Shown here: piece by piece, positions 19,393-28,753 of the stretch
Layout of the letters: the number at the start of each line of letters is the position of its first letter
Numbering within the stretch: the first letter of the stretch is position 1
Source: Pseudomonas sp. MM223
Lineage (GTDB): Bacteria > Pseudomonadota > Gammaproteobacteria > Pseudomonadales > Pseudomonadaceae
Direction: 5' to 3'
NCBI GenBank assembly: GCA_947090765.1
Contig: OX352322.1
Location: 6,666,274 to 6,730,273, forward strand
DNA length: 64,000 nucleotides
The notes under the pieces: model-generated
Told to the model about the DNA's origin: nothing
The model's input: the letters and a program-made list of their open reading frames with translations, nothing else
The model's database searches: none
Position numbers and translations under genes: made by a program

Positions 19393-19552
19393 GTGCTTGC
19401 AGCTCGGGATAATCCACCAGGTCGCGTAGCAGTTGACGCTGGTCGCAATAGACCTCGATCGCGCGGCGGTACTCCATGCGGCGCTGATCCTTTTCCTGCT
19501 GCTTGCGAGCTTTGGCGTTGGGTTGGTAGATACCGTCGTGGTCACGTGCCAT
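19337..19552 (-). CDS. small highly charged hypothetical protein
   Basis: A 71-residue protein starting MARDHDGIYQPNAKARKQQE, rich in Arg, Lys, Glu and Gln in its first half (KDQRRMEYRRAIEVYCDQRQ). It has no signal peptide or membrane segment. Its 3' end overlaps the end of the LysR gene by 56 bases on the opposite strand. I recall similar small proteins at this locus in P. putida, but assign no function. It could be spurious. Confidence 0.5.
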   Translation of the reverse strand: MARDHDGIYQPNAKARKQQEKDQRRMEYRRAIEVYCDQRQLLRDLVDYPELQALTVWSSAATSPKNAQQAR

Positions 19553-19648
19553 TGCCTGTCTCCCAGATAGGATGCGGGAGTTTCAGACTGACCTTGAAGG
19601 TTTACGGTTTGGCTGAGGGATGGTGACAAAACAGTGAAATTTGCTTTG

Positions 19649-19741
19649 CCTGTACTGGCCCATTCGCGGGTAAACCCGCTCCTACACAGGTAAGCGACCC
19701 TCCTGTACGAGCGGGTTTACCCGCGAAAAGGCCGGTACAGG
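19649..19741. repeat. REP-type inverted repeat pair, CGCGGGTAAACCCGC class
   Basis: Copies at 19649-19687 and 19703-19741 share TTCGCGGGTAAACCCGCTCCTAC and the outer CCTGTACTGGCC / GGCCGGTACAGG. This is a different class from the GCCGGCAAGCCAGC elements. A single partial copy lies at 59287. Confidence 0.85.
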
Positions 19742-19747
19742 ATGAAT

Positions 19748-20614
19748 TCAGTCGTCTGTAGCCTTGATCGACTTGGGCGACAAACGCAGGCTGCGCAAGC
19801 TGCGCTTCACGCTTTTCAGGTGGTTGACCAGGCTTGGGCCGCGCGCCATGGCCACGCCCATGGCCAGCACATCGATCACCACCAGGTGGGCGATACGCGA
19901 GGTCAGTGGGGTGTAGATTTCGGTGTCCTCATGCACGTCGATCGCCAGGTTCACGGTCGAAAGCTCGGCCAACGGCGTCTGGCTTGGGCACAAGGTAATC
20001 AGGTTGGCGCCACTTTCACGCACCAGGTTGGCCGTGATCAGCAGGTCTTTGGAGCGGCCTGACTGGGAAATGCACACCGCCACATCGCCAGGCCTCAAGG
20101 TAACTGCTGACATCGCTTGCATGTGCGGGTCGGAATAGGCGGCCGCACTGAGCAGCAGGCGGAAGAACTTGTGCTGAGCGTCCGCCGCTACCGCGCCGGA
20201 CGCACCAAAGCCATAGAACTCCACACGTTGCGCCTGGGCCATGGCGCTCACGGCCTGTTGCAGTGCATGCGGGTCGAGGTGCTCGCGCACTTCCATCAGC
20301 GTGTGCAAGGTAGTGTCGAAAATCTTCAGGCTGTAGTCGGCGACCGAGTCATCTTCATGGATGGCGAACTGGCCAAAACTGGCTCCGGCGGCCAGGCTCT
20401 GCGCCAGCTTCAACTTCAGGTCCTGAAAGCCCGAGCAACCGATGGCCCGGCAGAAACGCACAATGGTCGGTTCGCTGATACCCACGCTGTGCGCCAGGTC
20501 GGCCATCGAGCTGTGCATGACGGCAGCCGGGTCGAGCAGCACGTGGTCGGCCACTTTGAGTTCCGATTTGCGCAGCAGGTGGCGCGATTGAGCGATATGT
20601 TGCAACAGATTCAC
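19748..20614 (-). CDS. RpiR-family regulator (HexR paralogue)
   Basis: A 288-residue protein: N-terminal RpiR helix-turn-helix (MADLAHSVGISEPTIVRFCRAIG, residues 37-59) and a C-terminal SIS sugar-phosphate-binding domain (VEFYGFGASGAVAADAQHKF, VCISQSGRSKDLL). HexR of Pseudomonas binds KDPG and represses glucose-catabolic genes. This protein is divergent from a zwf gene, as hexR is, with a HexR-type palindrome between them. It differs from the main P. putida HexR as I remember it, so it is called a paralogue. Confidence 0.88.
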   Translation of the reverse strand: MNLLQHIAQSRHLLRKSELKVADHVLLDPAAVMHSSMADLAHSVGISEPTIVRFCRAIGCSGFQDLKLKLAQSLAAGASFGQFAIHEDDSVADYSLKIFDTTLHTLMEVREHLDPHALQQAVSAMAQAQRVEFYGFGASGAVAADAQHKFFRLLLSAAAYSDPHMQAMSAVTLRPGDVAVCISQSGRSKDLLITANLVRESGANLITLCPSQTPLAELSTVNLAIDVHEDTEIYTPLTSRIAHLVVIDVLAMGVAMARGPSLVNHLKSVKRSLRSLRLSPKSIKATDD

Positions 20615-20658
20615 GGGCTGGACTCGGTTATGATCGGCTGGCCGGGTTGTAGCTTTCT

Positions 20659-20673
20659 TGTAGTTATACTACA
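20659..20673. promoter_or_regulatory. HexR-type operator between rpiR and zwf
   Basis: TGTAGTTATACTACA is a perfect inverted repeat with 6-base arms and matches the known HexR consensus (TGTARTTWWATTACA-like). It lies 44 bases upstream of the rpiR-like start and 44 bases upstream of the zwf TTG, so it could control both. Confidence 0.75.
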
Positions 20674-20717
20674 TGGACGCCAACCCGCCCAGTTAAACGA
20701 ACGTGGAGAGTGGCGGT

Positions 20718-22160
20718 TTGACTATTCCTTGCGACATTCTGGTGTTCGGTGGCACCGGCGATCTGGCCCTGCACAAACTGCTCCCGGCGCTCTATCACTT
20801 GTATCGCGAGGCGCGCCTGAACAACGCGGTACGCATCATCGCCCTCGCCCGCCGCAACATAAGCCGCGACGAATACCTCAAGCTCGCAGCACGCCATTGC
20901 CGTGCGCAGATTGCCCGCAATGACTTCGAAGAAGATGTATGGCAACGCTTTGCCGCGCGCCTTGATTACTTCCCCATGGATGCCTCACAAAGCGCCGACT
21001 TCGGCCGCCTGGCGCGCTACCTCGGCGAGCCTGGCGGGCTGACGCGCATCTTCTACCTGGCCACCGCTCCCAACCTGTTCGTGCCGATTGCCAACCACCT
21101 GCGTAACGCCGGCCTGGCCGACCCCGAAGCACGCATCGTGCTGGAAAAGCCGATCGGCCACTCGCTGGCCTCGGCGACGGCCATCAACGAAGCGATTGGC
21201 GCAGTGTTCGACGAAAACCAGGTATTTCGCATCGACCACTACCTGGGCAAGGAAACCGTGCAGAACCTGATGGCCCTGCGCTTTGCCAACGCCCTGCTGG
21301 AGCCGGTGTGGCGCAACAATCAGGTCGACCATGTACAGATCAGCGTTTGCGAGACTCTGGGCGTAGAGAACCGCGGCGCCTACTACGACCGCGCCGGGGC
21401 AACCCGCGACATGCTGCAGAACCACCTGCTGCAGCTGCTGTGCCTGGTGGCCATGGAGCCACCTGCGCAGTTCGAGGCCGAAGCGGTGCGCGACGAAAAA
21501 GTGAAGATCCTGCGAGCCCTCAAACCAATCACTGGCCAGGATGTACAGGACAAGACCGTACGCGGCCAGTACGGCGCCGGGCACATCGGCGGCCAGGAGG
21601 TGCCGGCCTATTACTTCGAAAAGGACGTCGACAACGACAGCGACACCGAAACCTTCGTGGCCATCGAAGCGCACATCGACAACTGGCGCTGGGCAGGTGT
21701 GCCCTTCTACCTGCGCACCGGCAAGCGTATGGCGCGGCGCTCGTCGCAGATCGTCATTCAGTTCAAGCCGGTACCCCACGAGTTGTTCAGCGGTGGCCAG
21801 GTCAACCAGCTGTTGATTCAGCTGCAACCGGATGAGCGTATCAGCCTGCGCATGATGACCAAGAGCCCAGGCAAGGGCATGCGGCTGGAACCGGTCGAGC
21901 TGGACCTGAACCTGGCTCAGGTATTCAGCCAGACCCGCCGTTGGGAAGCTTACGAGCGGCTGCTACTGGACATCGTCGAGGGTGATTCGACACTGTTCAT
22001 GCGCCGCGATGAAGTGGAGGCGGCCTGGCACTGGATCGACCCGGTAATAAAGGGTTGGCAGGAGCACTTTCAGGCGCCACGCCACTATGCCGCCGGGAGC
22101 AATGGCCCGGAACAGGCCGGTAGCCTGCTGGCCCGGCATGGCAGGCATTGGCACAGTTGA
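20718..22160 (+). CDS. zwf: glucose-6-phosphate 1-dehydrogenase
   Basis: A 480-residue enzyme oxidising glucose 6-phosphate to 6-phosphogluconolactone, feeding the Entner-Doudoroff and pentose phosphate routes. The dinucleotide-binding motif is VFGGTGDLALHKL near residue 8 and the active site is RIDHYLGKE near residue 170. I place the start at TTG 20718 (MTIPCDILVFGG) because GGAGAGTGGCGG lies directly upstream; a GTG at 20703 falls within that ribosome site. P. putida carries several zwf copies; this is likely a paralogue rather than the edd-linked gene. Confidence 0.92.
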   Translation: MTIPCDILVFGGTGDLALHKLLPALYHLYREARLNNAVRIIALARRNISRDEYLKLAARHCRAQIARNDFEEDVWQRFAARLDYFPMDASQSADFGRLARYLGEPGGLTRIFYLATAPNLFVPIANHLRNAGLADPEARIVLEKPIGHSLASATAINEAIGAVFDENQVFRIDHYLGKETVQNLMALRFANALLEPVWRNNQVDHVQISVCETLGVENRGAYYDRAGATRDMLQNHLLQLLCLVAMEPPAQFEAEAVRDEKVKILRALKPITGQDVQDKTVRGQYGAGHIGGQEVPAYYFEKDVDNDSDTETFVAIEAHIDNWRWAGVPFYLRTGKRMARRSSQIVIQFKPVPHELFSGGQVNQLLIQLQPDERISLRMMTKSPGKGMRLEPVELDLNLAQVFSQTRRWEAYERLLLDIVEGDSTLFMRRDEVEAAWHWIDPVIKGWQEHFQAPRHYAAGSNGPEQAGSLLARHGRHWHS

Positions 22161-22249
22161 AGCGCTTCGCTCTGCATTGCGGGTAGGCGCCGCAAGCATT
22201 CTGTCGCTCGGAAGGTGCATACCGCCCTTCCCAGAACAGGAGCATCAAC

Positions 22250-22567
22250 ATGATCATCGAATGCAAAGACTGGAAAGCCCAGCACGACAAGATGCCACCA
22301 GGCACTCGCCTTAGGGTGCACGGCACAATCACCGTGAGCCATCCCGGCATAGTACCGGTACTGGTCAAGCGCAGAATGCAGGACAAGTCCTATGCACTGG
22401 CCCTTGAGCTTGAGCTGGAGCACAAGGACGGAGATTTCATTCAAGCCGTCTGCGACAAGGAAGTCCGCCTTGAACTGCCAGGCGAACCAGGCCGGATCCC
22501 GAAAGTGGATATTTTCCACGACGGTAAATTGATCACCACCATCACCGACATCATCGAAACCCATTGA
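22250..22567 (+). CDS. hypothetical protein
   Basis: A 105-residue soluble protein (MIIECKDWKAQHDKMPPGTR...) with many alternating hydrophobic and charged residues, suggesting a small beta-rich fold; no known domain recognised. CAGGAG sits 8 bases before the ATG and a strong terminator follows, so it is likely a real monocistronic gene or the last gene after zwf (90-base gap). Confidence 0.7.
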   Translation: MIIECKDWKAQHDKMPPGTRLRVHGTITVSHPGIVPVLVKRRMQDKSYALALELELEHKDGDFIQAVCDKEVRLELPGEPGRIPKVDIFHDGKLITTITDIIETH

Positions 22568-22576
22568 TGCCGACGG

Positions 22577-22616
22577 GCAGCCACGGCAGGCGAATAGCCT
22601 GCCGTGGCTGCTTTCT
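22577..22616 (+). terminator. rho-independent terminator
   Basis: GCAGCCACGGCAGG (22577-22590) pairs with CCTGCCGTGGCTGC (22598-22611), followed by TTTCT. Confidence 0.8.
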
Positions 22617-22706
22617 GCCATGAGTGGGCTACCGATCGCCGCTTCAGAGGGTGAATATTCATACAGTGCCATTTACCCTTCCCCTGCCGCGCCCTAGAAT
22701 GGCCCG

Positions 22707-24893
22707 ATGCACACAGATGACCTCTCCCTCCTGCTGAACTCCCTCAACGATGCTCAACGCCAGGCCGTCGCGGCCAAGCTCGGGCGTCAACTGGTGCTTG
22801 CTGGCGCCGGCTCCGGTAAAACCCGCGTGCTGGTGCACCGCATCGCCTGGCTGATCCAGGTGGAGCAGGCATCGCCGCACTCGATCCTGTCGGTGACCTT
22901 CACCAACAAGGCGGCGGCAGAAATGCGCCACCGGATCGAGCAACTGCTGGGGATCAACCCGGCAGGCATGTGGGTCGGCACCTTCCACGGCCTGGCCCAT
23001 CGCCTGCTGCGGGCCCACTGGCAGGAAGCGCGGCTGGTGCAGAACTTCCAGATCCTCGACAGCGATGACCAGCAGCGCCTGATCAAGCGAGTGATGCGCG
23101 AGCTGGGCCTGGATGAGCAGAAGTGGCCGGCACGCCAGGCCCAATGGTTCATCAACGGGCAGAAGGACGAAGGCCTGCGCCCGCAACATATACAGGCTGG
23201 GGGCGACCTGTTCCTGGCGACCATGCGCGAGGTGTACACCGCCTACGAGCAGGCCTGTGAGCGCGCCGGGGTCATCGATTTCTCCGAACTGTTGCTGCGT
23301 GCACTGGACCTGTGGCGTGACCACCCGGGCCTGCTGGAGCACTACCAACGGCGCTTCCAGCATGTGCTGGTAGACGAGTTCCAGGACACCAACGCCGTGC
23401 AGTACGCCTGGCTGCGCCTGCTGGCGCGCGGTGGTGCCAGCCTGATGGCAGTGGGCGACGACGACCAGTCGATCTACGGCTGGCGCGGCGCCAAGATCGA
23501 GAACATTCACCAGTACACCGCCGACTTCCCCGACGCCGAAATGATCCGCCTGGAGCAGAACTACCGCTCCACCGGCGGCATCCTCAAGGCCGCCAACGCC
23601 CTGATCGTCAACAACAGCGGGCGCCTGGGCAAAGAACTGTGGACCGACATGGGCGAAGGCGAACCGCTGACCCTGTACGCGGCCTACAACGAACACGACG
23701 AAGCGCGCTACGTGGTGGAAACCATCGAAAGCCTGGTCAAGCAGGGCAATGCGCGCAACGAAATCGCCATCCTGTACCGTTCCAACGCCCAGTCGCGGGT
23801 GCTGGAAGAGGCTCTGCTGCGCGAGCGTATCCCGTACCGTATCTATGGTGGCCAGCGCTTCTTCGAACGCGCCGAAATCAAGAACGCCATGGCGTACCTG
23901 CGGCTGATCGAAGGGCGTGGCAACGATGCTGCCCTGGAGCGGGTTATCAACGTGCCGCCACGCGGCATTGGCGAGAAAACCGTCGAAGCCATCCGCGAGC
24001 ATGCCCGTCACAGCCAAGTGTCGATGTGGGAAGCCATGTGCCAGCTGCTGGCTGCCAAGGCCCTGAAGGGCCGCGCCGCCAGCGCCCTGGGTGCGTTCAT
24101 CGAGCTGATCGAGGGGTTGGCCGCCAAGGTCACGGACATGCCGCTGCATACCATGACCCAGACCACCATCGAACAGTCCGGGCTGATCACCTATCACCAG
24201 GAAGAAAAGGGTGAAAAGGGCCAGGCACGGGTAGAAAACCTTGAGGAACTGGTGAGCGCGGCGCGCAACTTCGAGTCCACCGACGAAGACGCCGATCTCT
24301 CGCCGCTTTCGGCCTTCCTCGGCCATGCCTCGCTCGAAGCCGGCGATACCCAGGCCGACGAGCATGAAGACAGCGTCCAGCTGATGACCTTGCACAGCGC
24401 CAAGGGCCTGGAGTTCCCGCATGTGTTCCTGGTGGGCATGGAAGAAGGCCTGTTCCCGCACAAGATGAGCCTGGAAGAACCCGGCCGCCTGGAAGAGGAA
24501 CGCCGCCTGGCCTATGTGGGGATTACCCGCGCCATGCGCCAGTTGGTCATGACCTACGCTGAAACACGTCGCCTGTATGGCAGCGAAACCTACAACAAGG
24601 TGTCGCGTTTCGTACGTGAGATTCCGGCCGGGCTGATTCAGGAAGTGCGCCTGTCCAACAGCGTCAGCCGCCCGTTCAACGGGGCCAAGACGGCCACCAA
24701 CAGCAACCTGTTCGCCAATGCCAACATTCCGCAGACGGCTTTCAACCTTGGCCAGCGTGTGCAACATGCGGTGTTTGGCGAAGGCGTGATCCTCAACTTC
24801 GAGGGTTCGGGCGCACAGGCACGGGTGCAGGTGAATTTTGCCGAAGGCAGCAAGTGGCTGATGTTGGGGTATGCCAAGCTCGAGGCCATCTGA
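22707..24893 (+). CDS. uvrD: DNA helicase II
   Basis: A 728-residue superfamily 1 3'-5' helicase of excision and mismatch repair. Motif I is LAGAGSGKTRVLVHR near residue 32, motif II is LVDEFQDTN near 222, followed by GDDDQSIYGWRGA and QNYRSTGGIL. Late motifs are LHSAKGLEFPHVFLVG and YVGITRAMR. The C-terminal QRVQHAVFGEGVILNFEGSG segment is typical of UvrD and absent from Rep, which decides the name. A hairpin of the terminator type follows. Confidence 0.95.
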   Translation: MHTDDLSLLLNSLNDAQRQAVAAKLGRQLVLAGAGSGKTRVLVHRIAWLIQVEQASPHSILSVTFTNKAAAEMRHRIEQLLGINPAGMWVGTFHGLAHRLLRAHWQEARLVQNFQILDSDDQQRLIKRVMRELGLDEQKWPARQAQWFINGQKDEGLRPQHIQAGGDLFLATMREVYTAYEQACERAGVIDFSELLLRALDLWRDHPGLLEHYQRRFQHVLVDEFQDTNAVQYAWLRLLARGGASLMAVGDDDQSIYGWRGAKIENIHQYTADFPDAEMIRLEQNYRSTGGILKAANALIVNNSGRLGKELWTDMGEGEPLTLYAAYNEHDEARYVVETIESLVKQGNARNEIAILYRSNAQSRVLEEALLRERIPYRIYGGQRFFERAEIKNAMAYLRLIEGRGNDAALERVINVPPRGIGEKTVEAIREHARHSQVSMWEAMCQLLAAKALKGRAASALGAFIELIEGLAAKVTDMPLHTMTQTTIEQSGLITYHQEEKGEKGQARVENLEELVSAARNFESTDEDADLSPLSAFLGHASLEAGDTQADEHEDSVQLMTLHSAKGLEFPHVFLVGMEEGLFPHKMSLEEPGRLEEERRLAYVGITRAMRQLVMTYAETRRLYGSETYNKVSRFVREIPAGLIQEVRLSNSVSRPFNGAKTATNSNLFANANIPQTAFNLGQRVQHAVFGEGVILNFEGSGAQARVQVNFAEGSKWLMLGYAKLEAI

Positions 24894-24897
24894 AGAC

Positions 24898-24924
24898 CAA
24901 GGCCGCCCGGCCGGGGCGGCCTTG
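24898..24924 (+). terminator. hairpin after uvrD
   Basis: CAAGGCCGCCC and GGGCGGCCTTG form an 11-bp stem with a GGCCG loop. There is no T-run, so termination may be weak. Confidence 0.5.
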
Positions 24925-25026
24925 TAACATTCAGGCAAAAGCTCGAAACACTATGTCGCTGGTCATGTGCGCGGGAACCTGTGCACCATGACGCGCGTGC
25001 AATCCACAACAGGGGATATCCCACTT

Positions 25027-25881
25027 ATGCAACGTTTTCTTAGCATCGCACTGGCGCTCTGCGTCGGCCTGACGCTGAGCCTGGACGCCAACGCCAAGCG
25101 TTTCGGCGGCGGCAAGAGCTCGGGCTCCGCGCCTATTCACCAGACCCGCCAGGCTACGCCAACCACGCCTGCCGCCGCACCGGCTGCCGCACCTGGTCGT
25201 GCAGCTCCGGCCGCCAGCGGTGCTTCGCGCTGGCTGGGCCCTCTGGCTGGCCTGGCCGCCGGTGGTCTGCTGGCGTCCATGTTCATGGGCGACGGTTTCG
25301 AGGGCTTCCAGATCATGGACTTCCTGATCGTGGCGCTCATTGCCTTCCTGGTGTTCCGCTTCATTGCCGCACGCCGCCGCCAGCAACAGCCGCAAATGGC
25401 CATGCCTGGCCATGCGCCGATGCAGCGTGAAGCCCACAACCAGCCGGCACAACAATCGGTCTTTGGTGGTTCGGCCGCACCTGCCGCCGCTGCCCCGGTG
25501 ATCAACGCCCCGGCCTGGTTCAACGAGCAAAGCTTCCTGGCTGCTGCCCGTAACCACTTCCAGTCGCTGCAGCAGCACTGGGATGCCAACGAAATGGACA
25601 AGATCACCGAGTTCGTCACCCCGCAAATGCTTGAGTTCCTCAAGCGCGAGCGTGCTGAACTGGGTGACGGCTTCCAGTCCACCTACATCGACAACCTCGA
25701 AGTACAGCTGGACGGTATCGACGACCGCGCCGACCGTACAGACGCCACCCTGACCTTCCGTGGCGTGTCGAAGAACTCGCGCTTCGACCAGGGCGAAGTG
25801 TTCAGCGAAAGCTGGCACATGGTTCGCGCCCCTGGCGAGAACCAGCCTTGGCTGGTCGCCGGTATCCGTCAAAACGGCTAA
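25027..25881 (+). CDS. Tim44-domain membrane protein
   Basis: A 284-residue protein with a signal peptide or signal anchor (MQRFLSIALALCVGLTLSLDANA), a low-complexity Ala/Pro segment, a glycine-rich region and membrane segment (GPLAGLAAGGLLASMFMGDG, then IMDFLIVALIAFLVFRFIAA) and a C-terminal Tim44-like domain (FLAAARNHFQSLQQHWDAN to the end). Bacterial Tim44-like proteins of this layout are inner-membrane proteins of unsettled function. The ATG at 25027 is chosen because it starts the signal sequence. Confidence 0.85.
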   Translation: MQRFLSIALALCVGLTLSLDANAKRFGGGKSSGSAPIHQTRQATPTTPAAAPAAAPGRAAPAASGASRWLGPLAGLAAGGLLASMFMGDGFEGFQIMDFLIVALIAFLVFRFIAARRRQQQPQMAMPGHAPMQREAHNQPAQQSVFGGSAAPAAAAPVINAPAWFNEQSFLAAARNHFQSLQQHWDANEMDKITEFVTPQMLEFLKRERAELGDGFQSTYIDNLEVQLDGIDDRADRTDATLTFRGVSKNSRFDQGEVFSESWHMVRAPGENQPWLVAGIRQNG

Positions 25882-25897
25882 CCGCTGCGTGCTGTAC

Positions 25898-25929
25898 AAA
25901 AAACCCCGGGCCTGTCCCGGGGTTTTTGC
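25898..25929. terminator. bidirectional-type hairpin terminator
   Basis: AAAAAACCCCGGG and CCCGGGGTTTTT flank a short loop. The A-run and T-run make it a terminator on the plus strand after the Tim44-like gene, possibly usable on both strands. Confidence 0.85.
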
Positions 25930-25995
25930 TTTTGCCAGAGCGGCCTACTAGGGTATAACGCGCAGCGTTGTCATCTAGGTCAGAGGAAGTGAACC

Positions 25996-26403
25996 GTGGA
26001 AGAAGTGATCGAACAACTCCGTGAAGCCAATCAGCCAGTGCCGGTGCCCCTGGAGCTTCCCGACGAGGACCAGTTGGTCGAAATCGAAGAAGAGCTGTTC
26101 ATCAACATACCCTTCGTGTTCAAAGAGTTTCTACTGACCGTCAGCGACGTAGTGTATGGCTCCCTGGAGCCGGTGACTGTCACCGACCCACAATCGCACA
26201 CCTACCTGCCCGACGTCGCCGCCAACGCCTGGGATGCCGGCGTGCCGCGCGACCTGATTCCGCTGTGCCAGGACGGCGACAACTACTACTGCGTCGAAGA
26301 AGACGGCACCGTGGTGCTGTGGGATGCCGAAGAGGAAATCGCCGGTGAAGAAAGCTGGGAATCGGTGTGGCACTGGGCGCGGGATGTGTGGCTGGAGAGC
26401 TGA
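25996..26403 (+). CDS. SMI1/KNR4-family protein
   Basis: A 135-residue acidic protein with a GTG start ten bases after AGAGGAAG. The segments PLELPDEDQLVEIEEELFINIPFVFKEFLLTV, DLIPLCQDGDNYYCVEEDG and WDAEEEIAGEESWESVWHWA fit the SMI1/KNR4 fold. That fold is common in immunity proteins against polymorphic toxins but also occurs in housekeeping proteins. No toxin gene is adjacent, so an immunity role is not supported here. Confidence 0.8.
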   Translation: MEEVIEQLREANQPVPVPLELPDEDQLVEIEEELFINIPFVFKEFLLTVSDVVYGSLEPVTVTDPQSHTYLPDVAANAWDAGVPRDLIPLCQDGDNYYCVEEDGTVVLWDAEEEIAGEESWESVWHWARDVWLES

Positions 26404-26434
26404 TCGCCCCCCATTGCCTGGGTTACCACGATCC

Positions 26435-26529
26435 CTGTAGGAGCAGCCTTGCGCTGCGAAGAGGCCATTACAGCCGCAGATAGTCGTTAGCCTTACCGAC
26501 CTCTTCGCAGCACAAGGCTGCTCCTACAA
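26435..26529. repeat. REP-type inverted repeat pair, GTAGGAGCAGCCTTG class
   Basis: Opposed copies of CTGTAGGAGCAGCCTTGCGCTGCGAAGAGG lie about 35 bases apart, a third REP class in this window. They occupy most of the 26404-26710 gap, which otherwise holds only the terminator of the antiporter gene. Confidence 0.8.
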
Positions 26530-26616
26530 GTGATGTGTGATGTGCAAGAAAGTTGCTCCCACCAAGCCCGTTCACAGCCTGCAGCTGTAAAATTTATGGC
26601 TTAGTGCCATTACCCT

Positions 26617-26649
26617 GATTAAAATCGCCAGGCTTTCTGCGCCTGGCGA
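26617..26649 (-). terminator. terminator of the CPA2 antiporter gene
   Basis: TCGCCAGGC (26625-26633) pairs with GCCTGGCGA (26641-26649). On the minus strand it is followed by TTTTAATC. Confidence 0.75.
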
Positions 26650-26710
26650 CATTGCTACCGCTCCATCCCCTCGGACGACGATGAAATCTTGCGCAGGGAG
26701 CATTGCCCCC

Positions 26711-28471
26711 TCAGTGCGTATTCTCGCGGCTGTTTTCCAGCGTCTCCAGCAAGGCAATCTGCATGCGCGTGTGCACGCGGATGAACCAACGCCACAACAA
26801 GGCCACCACCACCGCGGCCACCACGGCAATAACCAACAGCAACTCGCTGGTGGGCAGAATGCTCGCCGACAATGCCGACAGCAGCAGGAAAATCACCAGC
26901 AGTGACAACAGCGGGATAACCTCGGCGATCACGCGGCGCACACGCTGGGTATGCCGCCCGGCCATTTCCGGTTTCACGCCCATTTCTGCCAGCAGCATCG
27001 ACAGTGCCTTGAGCTTGCGATAGGCAGCGATCAGGAATGGCAGCGACAGCAGCAACGCCGCGCCCCAGATAACCGCCTTCTGCTGGCTGGTATCGCTGAC
27101 CCACTCACTGAGCCAGTTGCCAATACGCCCTGCAAAGTAACCACCACTGAAGAAGATGGCGATCACCAGCGCCAGGTTCACCCCAACCTGCAACAGGATG
27201 CGCCGGATCATCGCCGCCAGCATGGCGCTCTCGCCTTGCGGCTGGATGTTGCGCAACCATTCGCCATACAACGAAAGCACCCGTGCCAGGCGGCTGGGCA
27301 CGACATTGCCAAGCTTCTGCGAGAGCGGGTCGGCCGCACGGATCAGATAGGGCGTCAGCAGCGTGGTAATTGCCGATACGGCCACCGCCACCGGGTAAAG
27401 GAAGTCGCTGGTCACCTGCAATGTCATGCCCAGCGCGGCGATGATGAAGGAGAACTCACCAATCTGCGAAAGGCCCATGCCCACCCGCAGCGACGTGCGC
27501 CCATCATTACCGGCAATGAACGCCCCCATGCCACAGGAGAGCATCTTGCCCAGTACCACCGCCAAAGTGATGACCACGATCGGCCAGGCGTAATCGACGA
27601 GCACTTGAGGGTCGATCATAAGGCCGATAGCGACGAAGAAGATGGCGCTGAACAGGTCGCGCACCGGCTCGATGAGGCGCTCGATCTTCAGCAACTGACG
27701 TGATTCGGCCATGATCGCGCCAATCAGGAAGGCGCCCAGCACCATGCTGTATTCCAGTTTCACCACCAGCAGGCAGAAGCCGAAGCACAGGCCAAGCACG
27801 GTAATCAGCAACATTTCGTTGCTTTCGAACTTGGCCACGTAGGCCAGCAGCCGCGGCACCAGCAGGATGCCGATGACCAAGGCGACGATCATGAACAGCG
27901 ACAGTTTGCCCACGGTGGAGAACACTTCGCCAGAACTGACCGTGCCGCTGACAGCGATGCCTGACAGCAAGGCGATAATGCCAATACCGAGAATGTCTTC
28001 CACGATCAGCACCCCGAAGATCAACTGGGCGAAGCGCTCGTTCTTCATCTTCAGGTCATTCAGTGCCTTGACGATGATGGTGGTCGAGGAAATGGCCAGG
28101 ATGGCGCCGAGGAACAGCGAATCCATGGTGTTCCACCCGAACCAGCGGCCGATCTCGAAGCCGATCCAGATCATCAGCACGATTTCCAGGAATGCCGCGA
28201 TGAACGCCGTGGCACCCACCTTGAACAGCTTACGCAGGCTGAATTCGAGCCCCAGGCAGAACATCAGGAAGATCACCCCCAGTTCGGCAAGGGTCTTGAT
28301 GGTGTCTTCGTCATGGATCAGCCCGAATGGTGGGGTGTGCGGGCCAATGATGAAGCCGGCGACGATGTAGCCCAGCACCACCGGCTGCTTGAGCCGGTGA
28401 AAAAGAATGGTGACCACGCCAGCGACCAGCATGATGACTGCCAGGTCCTGGATGAAGCTGATGGCATGCAT
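26711..28471 (-). CDS. CPA2-family cation:proton antiporter (KefB/YbaL type)
   Basis: A 586-residue inner-membrane protein with about 12 helices of the Na+/H+ exchanger fold (QPVVLGYIVAGFIIGPHTPPFG, LGLEFSLRKLFK, AISSTTIIVKAL, VEDILGIGIIAL, GAFLIGAIMAES) followed by a hydrophobic C-terminal region. It has no TrkA-N NAD-binding domain, unlike KefB or KefC themselves. Likely substrate is K+ or Na+ in exchange for protons. The start at 28471 (MHAISFIQDLAVIM) follows AAGGAG. Confidence 0.88.
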   Translation of the reverse strand: MHAISFIQDLAVIMLVAGVVTILFHRLKQPVVLGYIVAGFIIGPHTPPFGLIHDEDTIKTLAELGVIFLMFCLGLEFSLRKLFKVGATAFIAAFLEIVLMIWIGFEIGRWFGWNTMDSLFLGAILAISSTTIIVKALNDLKMKNERFAQLIFGVLIVEDILGIGIIALLSGIAVSGTVSSGEVFSTVGKLSLFMIVALVIGILLVPRLLAYVAKFESNEMLLITVLGLCFGFCLLVVKLEYSMVLGAFLIGAIMAESRQLLKIERLIEPVRDLFSAIFFVAIGLMIDPQVLVDYAWPIVVITLAVVLGKMLSCGMGAFIAGNDGRTSLRVGMGLSQIGEFSFIIAALGMTLQVTSDFLYPVAVAVSAITTLLTPYLIRAADPLSQKLGNVVPSRLARVLSLYGEWLRNIQPQGESAMLAAMIRRILLQVGVNLALVIAIFFSGGYFAGRIGNWLSEWVSDTSQQKAVIWGAALLLSLPFLIAAYRKLKALSMLLAEMGVKPEMAGRHTQRVRRVIAEVIPLLSLLVIFLLLSALSASILPTSELLLVIAVVAAVVVALLWRWFIRVHTRMQIALLETLENSRENTH

Positions 28472-28753
28472 GGCGTGATACTCCTTTTCTCGTCTTTTTC
28501 TGGATGCCTGGGCAGACCGCTCCTCTGCCAAGGCAAACCCGAGCGAGCAGCAAGTACATACTGTATTGAATGCAGGAAAGCCCATGTTGCATGGGCGTAC
28601 TCAGGTTAACATCGCACCCCGCCGCAAAAAGCCGGTGCAATATGCAGAAACAGATCGGCTGGAAAAGCGCCGCTGATGGCATGATCAGCGTGACGATGGG
28701 GCGTCAGCCAACGTCCCGTACCAGCAAGGCAAATTCAAAAGAGGGGAACAGAA

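Noticed and set aside
22659..24938. A 759-codon open frame on the minus strand
   Set aside because: It is antisense to uvrD, whose helicase motifs are all present; the minus frame shows no recognisable domain. GC-rich DNA leaves long open shadows.
28472..28753. A possible small gene in the gap before the thioesterase
   Set aside because: Open frames there overlap the antiporter leader and show no ribosome site or family match; it is taken as a promoter region.
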